Source: Tessaracoccus oleiagri (GTDB taxonomy: Bacteria; Actinomycetota; Actinomycetes; Propionibacteriales; Propionibacteriaceae). Taken from it: 64,000 bases of DNA. This document shows, in pieces, positions 44,432-53,520 of this stretch. A program made the translations under genes and the position numbers. Within the stretch, counting starts at the first letter, position 1, and every line of letters begins with the position of its first letter. Where the stretch lies: positions 202,682 through 266,681 of the forward strand of contig NZ_FNGP01000005.1 in the NCBI RefSeq assembly GCF_900103275.1, given 5' to 3'. Below the pieces are notes generated by a model, which saw nothing but the letters and a program-made list of their open reading frames with translations, had not been told where the DNA came from and made no database searches.

Positions 44432-46005
44432 CAGTCGTTGATCCTTCCGGCGATGGCAGAGCCCGCGTCCTCGTTGGCGTCGTAACTCGCCGCGTTCTGG
44501 TCGAGGCCCCCGGCGGTGTACTGCGATTCCGTCCCGGCCTCCTGCGCAGACTCCGCAGAGGCGTCCTGCACTGCGGCGTAGGGCCGCACCATGGCGCTCA
44601 GCACCCCGAATGTCGGCGCGGGATCGGGAAGGGACTCGACGTCCTTCGCCAGCTGTCCCTGGCGCTCCGCGATCTCCTCCCACTCCTGCGACTCGTCGCG
44701 GAGTTCGTCGGTCCGCACGGAGTAGTCCTGGCCGGACGCGGACCCGCCCGACGAGTAGCCGCCCGCGGAGTAGCCGCCGGTTCCGGGACTCCCGTAGGAC
44801 GGGCCCCCAGCCGTCTGGCCGGAGAGACCGCCGGTACCCGAGCCGGAGTGCGAACCGCCTCCCCCGGACCACCCCGTGCCCGAGACGCCGCCGCCACCGG
44901 AGGACCAGCCCCCACCGTCTGCGCTGCCGCCCTGTGCCGACGGGGACGACACCGACCCGCCGCCGGTGGTCGTGTAACCGCCCCCGCCGCCACCCGGATA
45001 CGAGCCACCGCCCGTCGTGCTGGACCCGCCCGTGCGGTCGTGGGCGGCCTCCCAACGGGTGCGTTCCCAGTCGCTGACCACACCGTCGCCGTCGAGGTCC
45101 GCGGCCGCGGGCGCGGAGCTGCGCAGCGGACCGGCCGTGCCCGCCTGGACGTAGTAGGGATTGGGGTAGAGGTTGCCGTCGGGGCCCACGACGAAGGGTT
45201 GGTCGGAGTCGATGCCGAGGCGGCGGATGGTCTCGTCGAGGGTGGCCCCGTCGATCCCGGCGCCGGAACCGGCGCCCGCGGCCAGCACCCCGGTGGCAGG
45301 GGGAGACATCAGCGCGCCGCTGGCTCTGGCGGCGCCGAGGCCCTGGACGAGGTTCAGCGGGAGGTTGCCCTGCTGGGCGGCCGAGAGCGCGGCCTGCACA
45401 GTGAGGGCGGGCTGTTGGGCGGCGAGACCCGACGAGGCGCCGACGCCCCCGACCGTCGCCCCGGGCAGGGTCGTGGCAGGAGCACCGGTGCCTCCGCCCA
45501 TCGGGACGAACGGCGCCATGCCGCCGCCCGCGTCCTTGCGCCCGCGCGTCCCCGATCCCCGCAGCGCCATGCCGGCGGGCGAGGCGGTCTCCCGGGCGTC
45601 CTCGTCGTCAAGGGCCAGCCCGGGGACGTTGTCCGGATTGTCGTAGGCGCCCCACGGGTCCTCACCCGGGGCGGTCGGCTGGGAGGCCGTCAACTGCTCG
45701 TCGCCGAAGCGCACCGGATCCTCCGACGGGGTCGGTGCCGCTGCCGCGCCGAAGGCGGCGGAGGCCGCGGCCGCCGGCGCACCCATGCCGGGAGACGGTG
45801 CGGGCATGGCGGCGGGACCCGGCGCGACAGCACCGGCGGGGGCGCCGCCGGCGGTGGAGCCGCCGGGAAGCGGCACCGGTCCGCGAGCGTCCTTGCGCTC
45901 GTCCTTGCGTCGCGCCACCGCGCGGTAGTGGAGCTGGGCCTCCTGCTGTGCCTGGTCGAGCACGTCGTCCTCGATCGGCTGGGTCTGGCGGTCGTGGTCC
46001 GTCAT
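44431..46005 (-). CDS. large glycine-rich protein with EF-hand-like loop and EspC-like C-terminus
   Basis: A 524-residue protein. Residues 1-35 are charged helix, 40-300 are low-complexity Ala/Gly/Pro, 303-314 (DLDGDGVVSDWE) fit a calcium-binding EF-hand loop, and 327-425 are nearly pure Gly/Ser/Thr/Tyr. Residues 427-524 form a helical domain (SVRTDELRDESQEWEEIAERQ and YTAGGLDQNAASYDANEDAGS in part) resembling the EspC/ESX-secreted family. No Sec signal. ATG overlaps the YbaB-like stop (ATGA) and GAGGGGG precedes it. It may be a secreted or surface-assembled protein; this is inference. Confidence 0.55.
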   Translation of the reverse strand: MTDHDRQTQPIEDDVLDQAQQEAQLHYRAVARRKDERKDARGPVPLPGGSTAGGAPAGAVAPGPAAMPAPSPGMGAPAAAASAAFGAAAAPTPSEDPVRFGDEQLTASQPTAPGEDPWGAYDNPDNVPGLALDDEDARETASPAGMALRGSGTRGRKDAGGGMAPFVPMGGGTGAPATTLPGATVGGVGASSGLAAQQPALTVQAALSAAQQGNLPLNLVQGLGAARASGALMSPPATGVLAAGAGSGAGIDGATLDETIRRLGIDSDQPFVVGPDGNLYPNPYYVQAGTAGPLRSSAPAAADLDGDGVVSDWERTRWEAAHDRTGGSSTTGGGSYPGGGGGGYTTTGGGSVSSPSAQGGSADGGGWSSGGGGVSGTGWSGGGGSHSGSGTGGLSGQTAGGPSYGSPGTGGYSAGGYSSGGSASGQDYSVRTDELRDESQEWEEIAERQGQLAKDVESLPDPAPTFGVLSAMVRPYAAVQDASAESAQEAGTESQYTAGGLDQNAASYDANEDAGSAIAGRIND

Positions 46006-46691
46006 GCGATCCCCCTCGACATCAGCGAGTGCAGCGCCGCCTGGAGGTAGCGGAACTCGGCGGCGAGCTCCTCGCGCTCCCCCGCGACGAAGGTGGGCGG
46101 CACGTAGCGTTCATAGGCACGCCGGTGCGCCGCCAGGACGTGCTCGCCGATCTCGCCCGCTTCCGCGGTGGCCAGCCACGACCGGTCGATCTCGACGAGT
46201 TCGGTGAGCCCGGCGAGGGAGAGCGTGACGGTGACCCGTCCGCCGGCGCTGGAGGCGGTCACCCGCTGCCCCTCGAAATCCGCCCAGCGGACGTTCTCGG
46301 GGGCGCGCGCCTCCAACTCGTTGAAGCGGTCGGTCAGCGACGCGAAGCGTTCCTCGAGTTGGTCGAAGGTGCCGTTGTACTCGACGTCCACCGGCTCCTC
46401 GTCGGGGATCCGCAGGTCCCCCTCCGTGCCGAAGCGGACGTTCGCCAGGAAGAAGGCCTCGCCGAAGGCGTCGGCCAAGGGCCGACCCGCCAGCCGGTCG
46501 CGCCAACGGGGCGACACGCGGACCCGCTCCAGGCGCCGGCTCTCCCGGTCGACCCAGATGCGCACGGCCTGCCGCGCGTCGGCGAAGCCATGGGAGAACC
46601 GCCAAGTGTCCGACGGGGTTTCGGTGGTCTCGTCAGCGTCCCGCAGCACCTGCGGGGCCAGCAATTCGTCTTCGAGCAATTCGTCCGACAC
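46002..46691 (-). CDS. YbaB/EbfC-like protein in T7SS-like cassette
   Basis: A 229-residue cytoplasmic protein. Residues about 105-195 resemble YbaB/EbfC folds: QLEERFASLTDRFNELEARA, VTASSAGGRVTVTLSLAG, then a charged helix. YbaB-like proteins (EspL) occur in ESX loci, where they stabilise substrates. GTG 46691 is preferred over TTG 46724 because GAGGGAGG lies five bases before it. Its stop overlaps the glycine-rich gene's start. The assignment is by pattern only; residues 1-100 match nothing I know. Confidence 0.55.
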   Translation of the reverse strand: MSDELLEDELLAPQVLRDADETTETPSDTWRFSHGFADARQAVRIWVDRESRRLERVRVSPRWRDRLAGRPLADAFGEAFFLANVRFGTEGDLRIPDEEPVDVEYNGTFDQLEERFASLTDRFNELEARAPENVRWADFEGQRVTASSAGGRVTVTLSLAGLTELVEIDRSWLATAEAGEIGEHVLAAHRRAYERYVPPTFVAGEREELAAEFRYLQAALHSLMSRGIA

Positions 46692-46748
46692 CCAGGCCTC
46701 CCTCGTTTTGGCGACGCCAGTCAATCATGGTCCGGGGTCAGTCGCGAC

Positions 46749-47312
46749 TCAGTTGAACATCGGAGTGCCGGTCCAGGTCGACCACCGTGCGGACGCTCCC
46801 CCGAGACGACGCAGCACGCGGCGCCAGAGGCCGGTGGGCAGCCCGAACACCTCCTCCGACCGGGCCTTCGTGCGCACCCAGAAGCCGCGGATCAACTCGC
46901 CTTCGAGTTGCCCGCCCTCCCAGCCGGCCAGGCCCACGTACATGCGCACGTGGGCGAACGCGCCCTCCACGAGCTCGACGGGGGTGTCCAGGTCCACGAT
47001 GCCGACGTCGTCGAACAGCGGCTTCCACCCGGGAGGGCCGGCTTGCGCGTTGGCGAGCTGCGCCAACGCCACTACGGCCTGCTCCGACACGGGCCCGCCC
47101 TCGAAGGGCACCGCCGGCGGCGACAGGAGGGGTGCCCAGTCGGCCAGCGGGGATGGCACGTCCATCTCGCTCACGCGGTTGAGCACGACGCCGAGCGTGC
47201 CCGATTCGTTGTGCTCGAGGATGAGGACGACGCTCCGGTCGAAGAACCCGCCCTTGCCGGGGTCGGCCGCGATCAGCAGCTGGCCGGCGCGAGGAGGTCC
47301 GAGCTTGTCCAT
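46749..47312 (-). CDS. YqgE/AlgH family protein
   Basis: A 187-residue member of the UPF0301 family: GQLLIAADPGKGGFFDRSVVLILEHNESGTLGVVLNR is partly visible as three short motifs, with FEGGPVSEQA, AHVRMYVGLAGWEGGQLEGEL at the expected spacing. Biochemical function is unknown; AlgH was originally linked to alginate regulation in Pseudomonas. ATG 47312 is preferred to GTG 47321 because TAGAGT lies seven bases upstream, a leaderless start. The YbaB-like gene follows after 57 bases. Confidence 0.92.
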   Translation of the reverse strand: MDKLGPPRAGQLLIAADPGKGGFFDRSVVLILEHNESGTLGVVLNRVSEMDVPSPLADWAPLLSPPAVPFEGGPVSEQAVVALAQLANAQAGPPGWKPLFDDVGIVDLDTPVELVEGAFAHVRMYVGLAGWEGGQLEGELIRGFWVRTKARSEEVFGLPTGLWRRVLRRLGGASARWSTWTGTPMFN

Positions 47313-47325
47313 GGCACCCACTCTA
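47313..47325 (-). promoter_or_regulatory. leaderless promoter of the YqgE gene
   Basis: TAGAGT at 47325-47320 and a seven-base spacer to ATG 47312. Confidence 0.5.
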
Positions 47326-47364
47326 GAGGCTGCCGCGGCGACGCGGCGCGGGGCTGGACGCGCG

Positions 47365-47419
47365 AAAAGAAAAACTCCGTAGCCGGGGCGCCCTGAAGGG
47401 TCGCGGCCCGAGTACGGAG
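47365..47419 (-). terminator. intrinsic terminator of tmRNA
   Basis: CTCCGTA (complement 47419-47413) pairs with TACGGAG (47381-47375), with further G/C pairs inside, followed by the T-tract TTTTTCTTTT (47374-47365). The only classical T-rich terminator in the window. Confidence 0.85.
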
Positions 47420-47424
47420 CGCAG

Positions 47425-47792
47425 GGGTGGAGGTGGCGGGAATCGAACCCGCGTCCTTAAGCGGCGAAGCAAGTCTTCTCCGGGCGCAGCTGACGATGGC
47501 GTCTTCTCGGTCCTTGCACTCGCGTCAGCACGTCGCAAACGGACCCAGTATCAGTTAAGTCCCACCCAGCCCCTGAAACACAAGCTGGGCAGCAAGCCCT
47601 CTAAATGAGGCCAGGTCCCGGACCGAAGGCTCGTCCGGGTTGACCCTTCGATCGCTGATCAGGCAGCGAGAGCGAAGTCAGTGCGGTTGTTGTTGGCACT
47701 TATTGGTTTCCATGCATCGTTAACGAGATAAGCGTGGATCCTCGGCCCGCTTCCCTTGCGACTACCGTCCCAAGTCGAAACCGGTCACCCCC
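47425..47792 (-). ncRNA. ssrA: transfer-messenger RNA (tmRNA)
   Basis: The 5' end GGGGGTGACCGGTTTCGAC at 47792 and the 3' T-arm GGTTCGATTCCCGCC with acceptor CACCTCC (47435-47429) and discriminator A (47428) pair into a tRNA-like domain. The resume codon GCC (47697-47695) opens a tag ORF encoding ANNNRTDFALAA followed by TGA (47661-47659). tmRNA with SmpB rescues stalled ribosomes and marks the product for proteolysis. After the discriminator the genome reads CCC, so the terminal A of CCA is not encoded and must be added. smpB lies 30 bases upstream on the same strand. Confidence 0.96.
47659..47697 (-). other. tmRNA tag-peptide reading frame
   Basis: Twelve sense codons from GCC to GCC plus TGA give ANNNRTDFALAA. 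The ALAA end is the standard ClpXP/ClpAP degron form of actinobacteria. Confidence 0.92.
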
Positions 47793-47822
47793 TGTTGAGT
47801 TGTGCATCCATTTTAGCCTGTC

Positions 47823-48302
47823 TCAACGCCGATAGCGATTCCGGTGGGCCATGGCACGCTGGGCCTCGCGGTCGGCCTCCCGCTCGCGGATGGTCTGGCG
47901 CTTGTCCCAGTCCTTCTTGCCCGTGGCCACGGCGATCTCCACCTTGGCGTAGCCGTCCTTGAAGTAGAGCGAGAGCGGGATGAGCGTCGTCGCCGCGCCC
48001 TCGAGCTCGCGGGCCATCTTCGCGATCTCCTTCTTGTGCAGGAGCAACTTCCGCGTCCGCCTGGCGGCGTGGCTGCCGCGCCAGGACCCGAACTCGTACT
48101 CGGGGATGTTGGCGTTGATGAGCCAGGCCTCTCCCCCGTCGATCGTCGCGTACGCGTCCACGAGCGTGGCCCGGCCCTTGCGCAGCGACTTCACCTCGGT
48201 GCCCGTCAGTACGAGCCCGGCCTCGAAGGTGTCGCCGATGTGGTAGTCGTGACGGGCCTTCTTGTTCTGGGCGATCATCGCCTCACCGGTCTTCCTGGGC
48301 AT
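47823..48302 (-). CDS. smpB: SsrA-binding protein SmpB
   Basis: A 159-residue small OB-fold protein that binds tmRNA and delivers it to stalled ribosomes. [29 protein letters not shown] and the C-terminal [19 protein letters not shown] tail are all typical. ATG 48302 has no ribosome-binding site; CATACT six bases upstream would allow a leaderless transcript. The longer N-terminus (MPRKTGEAM) could instead be skipped to ATG 48278. tmRNA follows directly downstream. Confidence 0.96.
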   Translation of the reverse strand: MPRKTGEAMIAQNKKARHDYHIGDTFEAGLVLTGTEVKSLRKGRATLVDAYATIDGGEAWLINANIPEYEFGSWRGSHAARRTRKLLLHKKEIAKMARELEGAATTLIPLSLYFKDGYAKVEIAVATGKKDWDKRQTIREREADREAQRAMAHRNRYRR

Positions 48303-48324
48303 TGGCCCAGTATGGCAGAACGGC

Positions 48325-49839
48325 TCAGAACCAGCGGGCCATCGGGTCGACGACGCGGCCGTTCTCCCAGACCATCAGGTGCAGGTGGCACCCGGTGGAG
48401 TAGCCCGTGGAGCCGACGTAGCCGATGGTCTGCCCCTTCTTCACCCGCTGCCCCACACCGACGGTGTAGCGGGTGGCGTGGTTGTAGCCGGTGGTCACGT
48501 TGTAGCCGTTCACGCGGCCGTGGTCGACCATCAGCCGGTTGCCGTAGCCGGCGTTGTAGTAGCGCTCCGTCACGACGCCGTCAGCAGCGGCCCGGATGGG
48601 GCTGCCGCAGGAAGCCCCGAAGTCGGTGCCGTCGTGCAGCTTGTAGATGCCCGTGACCGGGTGCACCCGCATGCCGTAGCGCGACGTGATGCGGGCACCC
48701 GAGGGCATCACGAACCCGCTGGACGTGCTGGCGGCCGCCGGCTTCGGCGCGGGGCGGCTCTGGGAGCGCGACGTGCTGGTGCGCGTCGTGGTGGTCTTCT
48801 TGGCCGGCTGCGACGCCTTCTTCGCGGCTGCCGCCTTCGCCGCGGCCTCCCGCTGGCGCTTCGCCTCGGCCTCGCGCTGGCGCTTCGCCTCTTCCTCGCG
48901 CTGTCGGCGCTCCTCCTCGAGGCGCCGGTTGCGCTCGGCGATCTGGGAGTCGAGCTTGTTCGCCTCCGCTATGCGCTGCTGGATGCGCTGCTCGACGGCG
49001 GCGTTCTCCGCCTCCATGTCGGCCTGGATCTGCTGCTCGCGCGCCAGCGCCTGAGATGCGGCGTCCGCGGCGGCGTTCCGCTCCTCGACCAGCGCGGCGA
49101 CCTGGGCCTTGAGGTCGGCGGCCTTCTGTCGCGCCGCCTGGGAGGCGGCCAGCTGCTCGGCCGCGATGCGGCGTGCCTCCGCGGCCGCCTTCTCCGCGGC
49201 GTCGGCACGTGCGTTGGCCTCGTCGAGCACGAAGCGGAGGCGCTCGGCCTCGTCGAGCTCCAACGCGGATGCATCGAACAGGGTCGTGCCGAGCTGGGCG
49301 CGGTGGTTGAGGTCCGCTGCGGATGTGTCGGTCAGCAGGAGCGCCAGGTTGACGAGCGGCCCCTGCTGCTGCGTGACGATGGTGATCTCCTCGTCGATGC
49401 GGCGGTTGAGCGAGTCGTACGCGGCTTGCGCGGCGGCGACGTCGGCCCTGGCCTTCGCGAGGGCGATCTCTGCGGCCTCCAACTCGGCGGCGCGCTGGGC
49501 GTCGAGCTCCTCGGCGGCCCTGAGCTGCGACTCCGCGGCGGCGAGTTGCGCCTCCGCCTCCGCGAGTCGGTCCTCCGCCTCCTGCAGCGCCTGGATGGCG
49601 GCGAGATTCTGTGCATTGGCTTCCGCCACGGCGGCGCCCTGGCTCTGGATCTGGCCCTGGAGGTTGCTGCGCTGGTCGCCCAGCTGGCTGATCTCGTTGC
49701 CCACGCGCCGGCGCTCGTCGTCGAGCTGGTCGGCTGCTGCGTTCGGGGCCATCGTGCCGATTACCGCCATGACGGCCACTGAGGCCAGCATCGATCGGAT
49801 GGTCAAGCGGACGGGTCTGGGGGGAAGTTCCCGGCTCAC
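48325..49839 (-). CDS. M23-family LytM peptidase with coiled coil, FtsX partner
   Basis: A 504-residue exported protein. A signal peptide ([20 protein letters not shown] region) is followed by a very long alanine/glutamate-rich coiled coil (residues about 37-330), a basic/Ser-Thr linker, and a C-terminal LytM domain with zinc ligands H402, D406 and H485/H487 ([17 protein letters not shown]). All ligands are present, so it should be an active endopeptidase. Its place directly after ftsEX suggests activation by FtsEX, like EnvC or RipC. It starts at GTG with AAAGGA six bases upstream. Confidence 0.9.
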   Translation of the reverse strand: MSRELPPRPVRLTIRSMLASVAVMAVIGTMAPNAAADQLDDERRRVGNEISQLGDQRSNLQGQIQSQGAAVAEANAQNLAAIQALQEAEDRLAEAEAQLAAAESQLRAAEELDAQRAAELEAAEIALAKARADVAAAQAAYDSLNRRIDEEITIVTQQQGPLVNLALLLTDTSAADLNHRAQLGTTLFDASALELDEAERLRFVLDEANARADAAEKAAAEARRIAAEQLAASQAARQKAADLKAQVAALVEERNAAADAASQALAREQQIQADMEAENAAVEQRIQQRIAEANKLDSQIAERNRRLEEERRQREEEAKRQREAEAKRQREAAAKAAAAKKASQPAKKTTTTRTSTSRSQSRPAPKPAAASTSSGFVMPSGARITSRYGMRVHPVTGIYKLHDGTDFGASCGSPIRAAADGVVTERYYNAGYGNRLMVDHGRVNGYNVTTGYNHATRYTVGVGQRVKKGQTIGYVGSTGYSTGCHLHLMVWENGRVVDPMARWF

Positions 49840-49853
49840 GCTGATTCCTTTCG

Positions 49854-50756
49854 TCAGATCTGTACGTATTTGCGAGTTGCGAACAACGTGGGAATGATCG
49901 CCAGTGCAATTCCTACTACTGCCACGATCAGAATGGCAGTCAAAACGTCGGACCAGCCAATCCAGGGTAAAGCAGTGATTAAGGTTTGGGCGTTCTGGAC
50001 GACGATGAAGTAGTAGCCGACCGACAGCGCGAGCGCCGCGATGAGCACGCCGATGAGGCCGGCGACCAGTGACTCGAGGAGGAACGGCAGCACGATGTAG
50101 AGGTTCGAGGCGCCGACGAGGCGCATGATCCCGATCTCCCGCCGCCTCGTGAATGCGGCGATCCTGATGGTGTTGGAGATCTGCAGGGCTGCGGCGAGCA
50201 GCAGGAACGCGCTCATCACGATCGTCGCCCATTGCACGGCGGACAGGCCCCGGAACATCGGGTCGAGGACGCCGCGGAGGTCCTGGACGTTCTGCACGCC
50301 CTGCAACCCGCTCGCCTCGCTCACCACGCCCTGGTAGTTCTCGGGGTTGACGAGCTTGATGCGGAACGAGTCCTGCATCTGTTCCGCGGTGCGGGAGGGG
50401 AGGATGGGGGAATCGGCGAAGACGCGCTGGAATTCCTCGAAGGCCGCGTCCTTGGACTCGTAGAAGACCTCCTCGACCTCCGGATTCGCCTCCAGGGTCT
50501 GCTGGATGCTCGCCCGCTGCGCCTCAGTGGTGCCCTTGCCCGCCTCGCAGTTGCCACCGCTGGAGTACTCGGTGCACAGGAACACCGAGATCTCGATCTT
50601 GTCGTACCACCTGCCCTTGACCAGGTTCACCTCCGACGCCGTCAGCAGCCCGGCGCCGAACAGCGTCAACGACACCCCGACGGTGACGACCACCGCGATG
50701 GTCATCGCGAGGTTTCGGCGAAGACCGGACCAGGTTTCGCGCAGCGTGTGCCTCAT
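49854..50756 (-). CDS. ftsX: cell division protein FtsX (permease-like)
   Basis: A 300-residue membrane protein with four helices: about 17-40, 175-198, 222-245 and 272-292. A large extracytoplasmic loop (residues 45-170) normally contacts a peptidoglycan hydrolase, here probably the LytM protein encoded next. RRREIGIMRLVGAS is the FtsX signature before the third helix. With FtsE it forms an ABC-like complex controlling hydrolysis at the septum. AGGAG lies eleven bases before the ATG and overlaps the ftsE stop. Confidence 0.95.
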   Translation of the reverse strand: MRHTLRETWSGLRRNLAMTIAVVVTVGVSLTLFGAGLLTASEVNLVKGRWYDKIEISVFLCTEYSSGGNCEAGKGTTEAQRASIQQTLEANPEVEEVFYESKDAAFEEFQRVFADSPILPSRTAEQMQDSFRIKLVNPENYQGVVSEASGLQGVQNVQDLRGVLDPMFRGLSAVQWATIVMSAFLLLAAALQISNTIRIAAFTRRREIGIMRLVGASNLYIVLPFLLESLVAGLIGVLIAALALSVGYYFIVVQNAQTLITALPWIGWSDVLTAILIVAVVGIALAIIPTLFATRKYVQI

Positions 50757-50770
50757 GTGGTTCTTTACTC

Positions 50771-51457
50771 CTAAGCCGTGCCGTAGATGCCCTTGGACTG
50801 GTCGCGCACGAGCTCGCCATTGCGCAGCTCCAGCACACGACGGCGCATCTGGTCGACGATGGACGCGTCATGGGTGGCCATGATCACGGTGGTCTCTGTG
50901 CGGTTGATCCGGTCCAGCAGCTTCATGATGCCGACGGACGTCTCGGGGTCGAGGTTGCCGGTCGGCTCGTCGGCGATCAGGATCTTCGGCCGGTTGACGA
51001 ACGCCCGCGCGATCGCGACGCGCTGCTGCTCACCACCGGAGAGCTCCTCACCCAGCCTGTCGCCCTTGCCCGCGAGCCCCACGAGCTCCAACGTCTCGGG
51101 GACGATCCGGCGGATCAGCTTGTTCGGCTTGCCGATCACCTGGAGCGCGAACGCCACGTTCTCGTAGACCGTCTTCCCCGGCAGCAGTCGGAAGTCCTGG
51201 AACACCATCCCCATCTGGCGGCGCAACTGGGGCACCTTCCACTGGTTCAGGGTCGCGAGGTTCTTGCCGGCGACGTAGAGGTTGCCCTTCGTCGGCCGGT
51301 ACTCGCGCAGGATGAGGCGCAGGAACGTCGACTTGCCCGAGCCGGACTGGCCGACGAGGAAGACGAACTCGCCCTTGTCGATCTCCAGGTTGATGTTCCG
51401 CAGGGCAGCGGTCTCCTGCCCTGGATAGAACTTGGTTACGTCCTCGAACTTGATCAC
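50771..51457 (-). CDS. ftsE: cell division ATP-binding protein FtsE
   Basis: A 228-residue ABC ATPase. Walker [10 protein letters not shown] (36-44), Q-loop VFQDFRLLP, signature LSGGEQQRV, Walker [14 protein letters not shown] and switch H in ATHD are all present. It energises FtsX. GTG 51457 has GGAG ten bases upstream. It lies in the order prfB-ftsE-ftsX-LytM-smpB-tmRNA, a conserved actinobacterial run; about 100 bases separate it from prfB. Confidence 0.96.
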   Translation of the reverse strand: MIKFEDVTKFYPGQETAALRNINLEIDKGEFVFLVGQSGSGKSTFLRLILREYRPTKGNLYVAGKNLATLNQWKVPQLRRQMGMVFQDFRLLPGKTVYENVAFALQVIGKPNKLIRRIVPETLELVGLAGKGDRLGEELSGGEQQRVAIARAFVNRPKILIADEPTGNLDPETSVGIMKLLDRINRTETTVIMATHDASIVDQMRRRVLELRNGELVRDQSKGIYGTA

Positions 51458-51558
51458 GCAGACAATCTCCGACCACGGTGGGGAAGCTGAGAAATTCTCA
51501 GTGGGGTCGGGGAGAGTCTACGACCGGCGTCAAGGTTCGGGAAACCTGACACGCGAGG

Positions 51559-52671
51559 TCAGGACGCGATTTCGGCCCGCTTCCGCCAGCGGATGCCGGC
51601 GTCGATGAAGTCGTCGATCTCACCGTCGAACACGGCCGAGGGGTTGCCGACCTCGTGTTCGGTGCGCAGGTCCTTGACCATCTGGTACGGGTTCATCACG
51701 TAGGACCGCATCTGGGCGCCCCACGAGTTGCCGCCGTCGCCCTTGAGCGCGTTCATCTCCTGCTCGCGCTCCTGCCGCGCCCGCTCGAGGAGCCGTGACT
51801 GGAGCACGCGCAGCGCCGCCGCCTTGTTCTGCAGCTGGGACTTCTCGTTCTGGCAGCTCACGACGAGCCCGGTCGGCAGGTGGGTGATCCGCACGGCGGA
51901 GTCGGTGGTGTTGACCGACTGTCCGCCCGGTCCCGACGAGCGGAACACGTCGACGCGGATGTCGGCCTCGGGGATGTCGATGTGGTCGGTCTCCTCGGTC
52001 ACCGGGAGCACCTCCACCCCGGCGAACGACGTCTGCCGGCGGCCCTGGTTGTCGAAGGGCGAGATCCGCACCAGCCGGTGGGTGCCCTGCTCGACCGACA
52101 GAGTGCCGTACGCGAACGGCGCCTTCACCGCGAACGTCACCGACTTGAGGCCGGCCTCCTCCGCGTACGAGGTGTCGTAGATCTCGACGTTGTAGCCGTG
52201 GCGATCCGCCCACCGGGTGTACATGCGCAGCAGCATCTCGGCGAAGTCGGCGGCGTCGACGCCCCCGGCCTCCGCCCGGATGGTGACGAGCGCGTCGCGG
52301 GAGTCGTACTCCCCGGAGAGGAGCGTGCGGACCTCGAGGGCCTGGATGTCCTTCTGCAGCCGATCGAGTTCCGCAGCGACCTCGGCGACGGTGTCGGCGT
52401 CGCCCTCCTCCTGGGCGAGTTCGAGCATCATGTCCGCGTCGTCGACGCGGGTGCGCAGCTCGGTGAGGCGCTCGAGTTCGGCGTTCTTCGCGGACAGCTG
52501 GGAGGTGACGCGCTGCGCGTTCTCCTGGTCGTCCCAGAGGTCCGGCGCGGCGACCTGCTCGCTGAGGTCATCGATCTCCGCCCTGAGCTTGGGCAGGTCG
52601 GCCACCGCCTCGATCGATTCGAGCGAACGGCCGAGCGCTTCCAGACGGGTTACGAGATCTTCCTGAGCCAC
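51559..52671 (-). CDS. prfB: peptide chain release factor 2
   Basis: A 370-residue class I release factor for UGA and UAA. The tripeptide anticodon SPF is at 204-206 (SPFDNQGRR) and the GGQ catalytic motif at 249-251 ([10 protein letters not shown]). The N-terminal 100 residues are charged helices, as in RF2. No programmed +1 frameshift is needed: the frame is continuous. GTG 52671 lies eight bases after TAGAAT, with TTGAAC 15 bases further up as a -35, so the transcript has almost no leader. hisN is divergent. Confidence 0.96.
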   Translation of the reverse strand: MAQEDLVTRLEALGRSLESIEAVADLPKLRAEIDDLSEQVAAPDLWDDQENAQRVTSQLSAKNAELERLTELRTRVDDADMMLELAQEEGDADTVAEVAAELDRLQKDIQALEVRTLLSGEYDSRDALVTIRAEAGGVDAADFAEMLLRMYTRWADRHGYNVEIYDTSYAEEAGLKSVTFAVKAPFAYGTLSVEQGTHRLVRISPFDNQGRRQTSFAGVEVLPVTEETDHIDIPEADIRVDVFRSSGPGGQSVNTTDSAVRITHLPTGLVVSCQNEKSQLQNKAAALRVLQSRLLERARQEREQEMNALKGDGGNSWGAQMRSYVMNPYQMVKDLRTEHEVGNPSAVFDGEIDDFIDAGIRWRKRAEIAS

Positions 52672-52730
52672 AATCCGCCATTCTACCCACGCTCGCCGTC
52701 GTTCAAGACCCATCCACTAGCCTTGGGGCC
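52672..52730. promoter_or_regulatory. divergent promoters of prfB and hisN
   Basis: Leftward: -35 TTGAAC (52706-52701), 15-bp spacer, -10 TAGAAT (52685-52680), eight bases to GTG. Rightward: -10 TAGCCT (52718-52723), seven bases to ATG 52731. Neither gene has a ribosome-binding site. Confidence 0.6.
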
Positions 52731-53519
52731 ATGGTTTCGAGCTACAACGACGATCTGCGCCTCGCCCACGTCATGGCCGACGACGCGGACTCCCTCGCGA
52801 TGAATCGCTTCAAGGCCCAGGACCTCAAATTCAACTCGAAGCCCGACAACACGCCCGTCACGGAGGCCGACACCGCCGTGGAGACGTCCTTGCGGCGCAC
52901 CCTCTCGCGGACGCGCCCACGCGACGGGATCCTCGGCGAGGAGATGGGCTCCTCCGGCGAGTCGAGCCGTCGTTGGATCATCGACCCCATCGACGGCACC
53001 AAGAACTACCTGCGCGGGGTGCCGGTGTGGGCCACGCTCATCGCGCTCGAGGACGACGGCGAGGTCGTCGCCTCGGTGGTCTCCGCGCCGGCGCTGGGTC
53101 GGCGCTGGTGGGCCTCCAAGAACGGCGGCGCCTTCACGGGCCGCAACATCCTGAACGCCACCCAGCTGCACGTCTCGAGGGTGCCCGCGATCCGCGATGC
53201 CTCCCTGTCGTACTCGTCCATCGACGGGTGGGTCGACTCGGGACGGGGCCAGGGCTTCGTCAACCTGATGCGGGACTGCTGGCGCACCCGCGCGTACGGC
53301 GACTTCTGGAGCTACATGCTCGTCGCGGAGGGAGCGGTGGACATCGCCACCGAGCCCGAGCTGGAGCTCTACGACATGGCCGCCCTCGACGTGATCGTCC
53401 GCGAGGCGGGCGGGCGCTTCACCAACCTCGACGGCACCGACGGCGTCCGCGGGCCGGGCGCGCTGGCCACCAACGGGCTGCTGCACGAGCAGGTGCTCGA
53501 GTACCTCGGCACCGACTGA
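52731..53519 (+). CDS. hisN: histidinol-phosphatase (inositol monophosphatase family)
   Basis: A 262-residue IMPase-fold enzyme. Metal ligands appear in VTEADTAVE, LGEEMG, DPIDGTKNYLRG and YDMAALD. In actinobacteria the gene divergent from prfB is normally HisN, which dephosphorylates histidinol phosphate in histidine synthesis; a generic inositol monophosphatase cannot be excluded by sequence. Leaderless ATG. It is convergent with serA, with one base between the stop codons. Confidence 0.85.
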   Translation: MVSSYNDDLRLAHVMADDADSLAMNRFKAQDLKFNSKPDNTPVTEADTAVETSLRRTLSRTRPRDGILGEEMGSSGESSRRWIIDPIDGTKNYLRGVPVWATLIALEDDGEVVASVVSAPALGRRWWASKNGGAFTGRNILNATQLHVSRVPAIRDASLSYSSIDGWVDSGRGQGFVNLMRDCWRTRAYGDFWSYMLVAEGAVDIATEPELELYDMAALDVIVREAGGRFTNLDGTDGVRGPGALATNGLLHEQVLEYLGTD

Positions 53520-53520
53520 G

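Noticed and set aside
44740..45060. Possible tandem DNA repeat or CRISPR-like array
   Set aside because: The repetition comes from Gly/Ser codons of the Gly-rich protein; units are irregular in length and there are no spacers.
51559..52671. Programmed +1 frameshift in prfB
   Set aside because: The RF2 frame is continuous from GTG to stop, with no in-frame TGA near codon 25.
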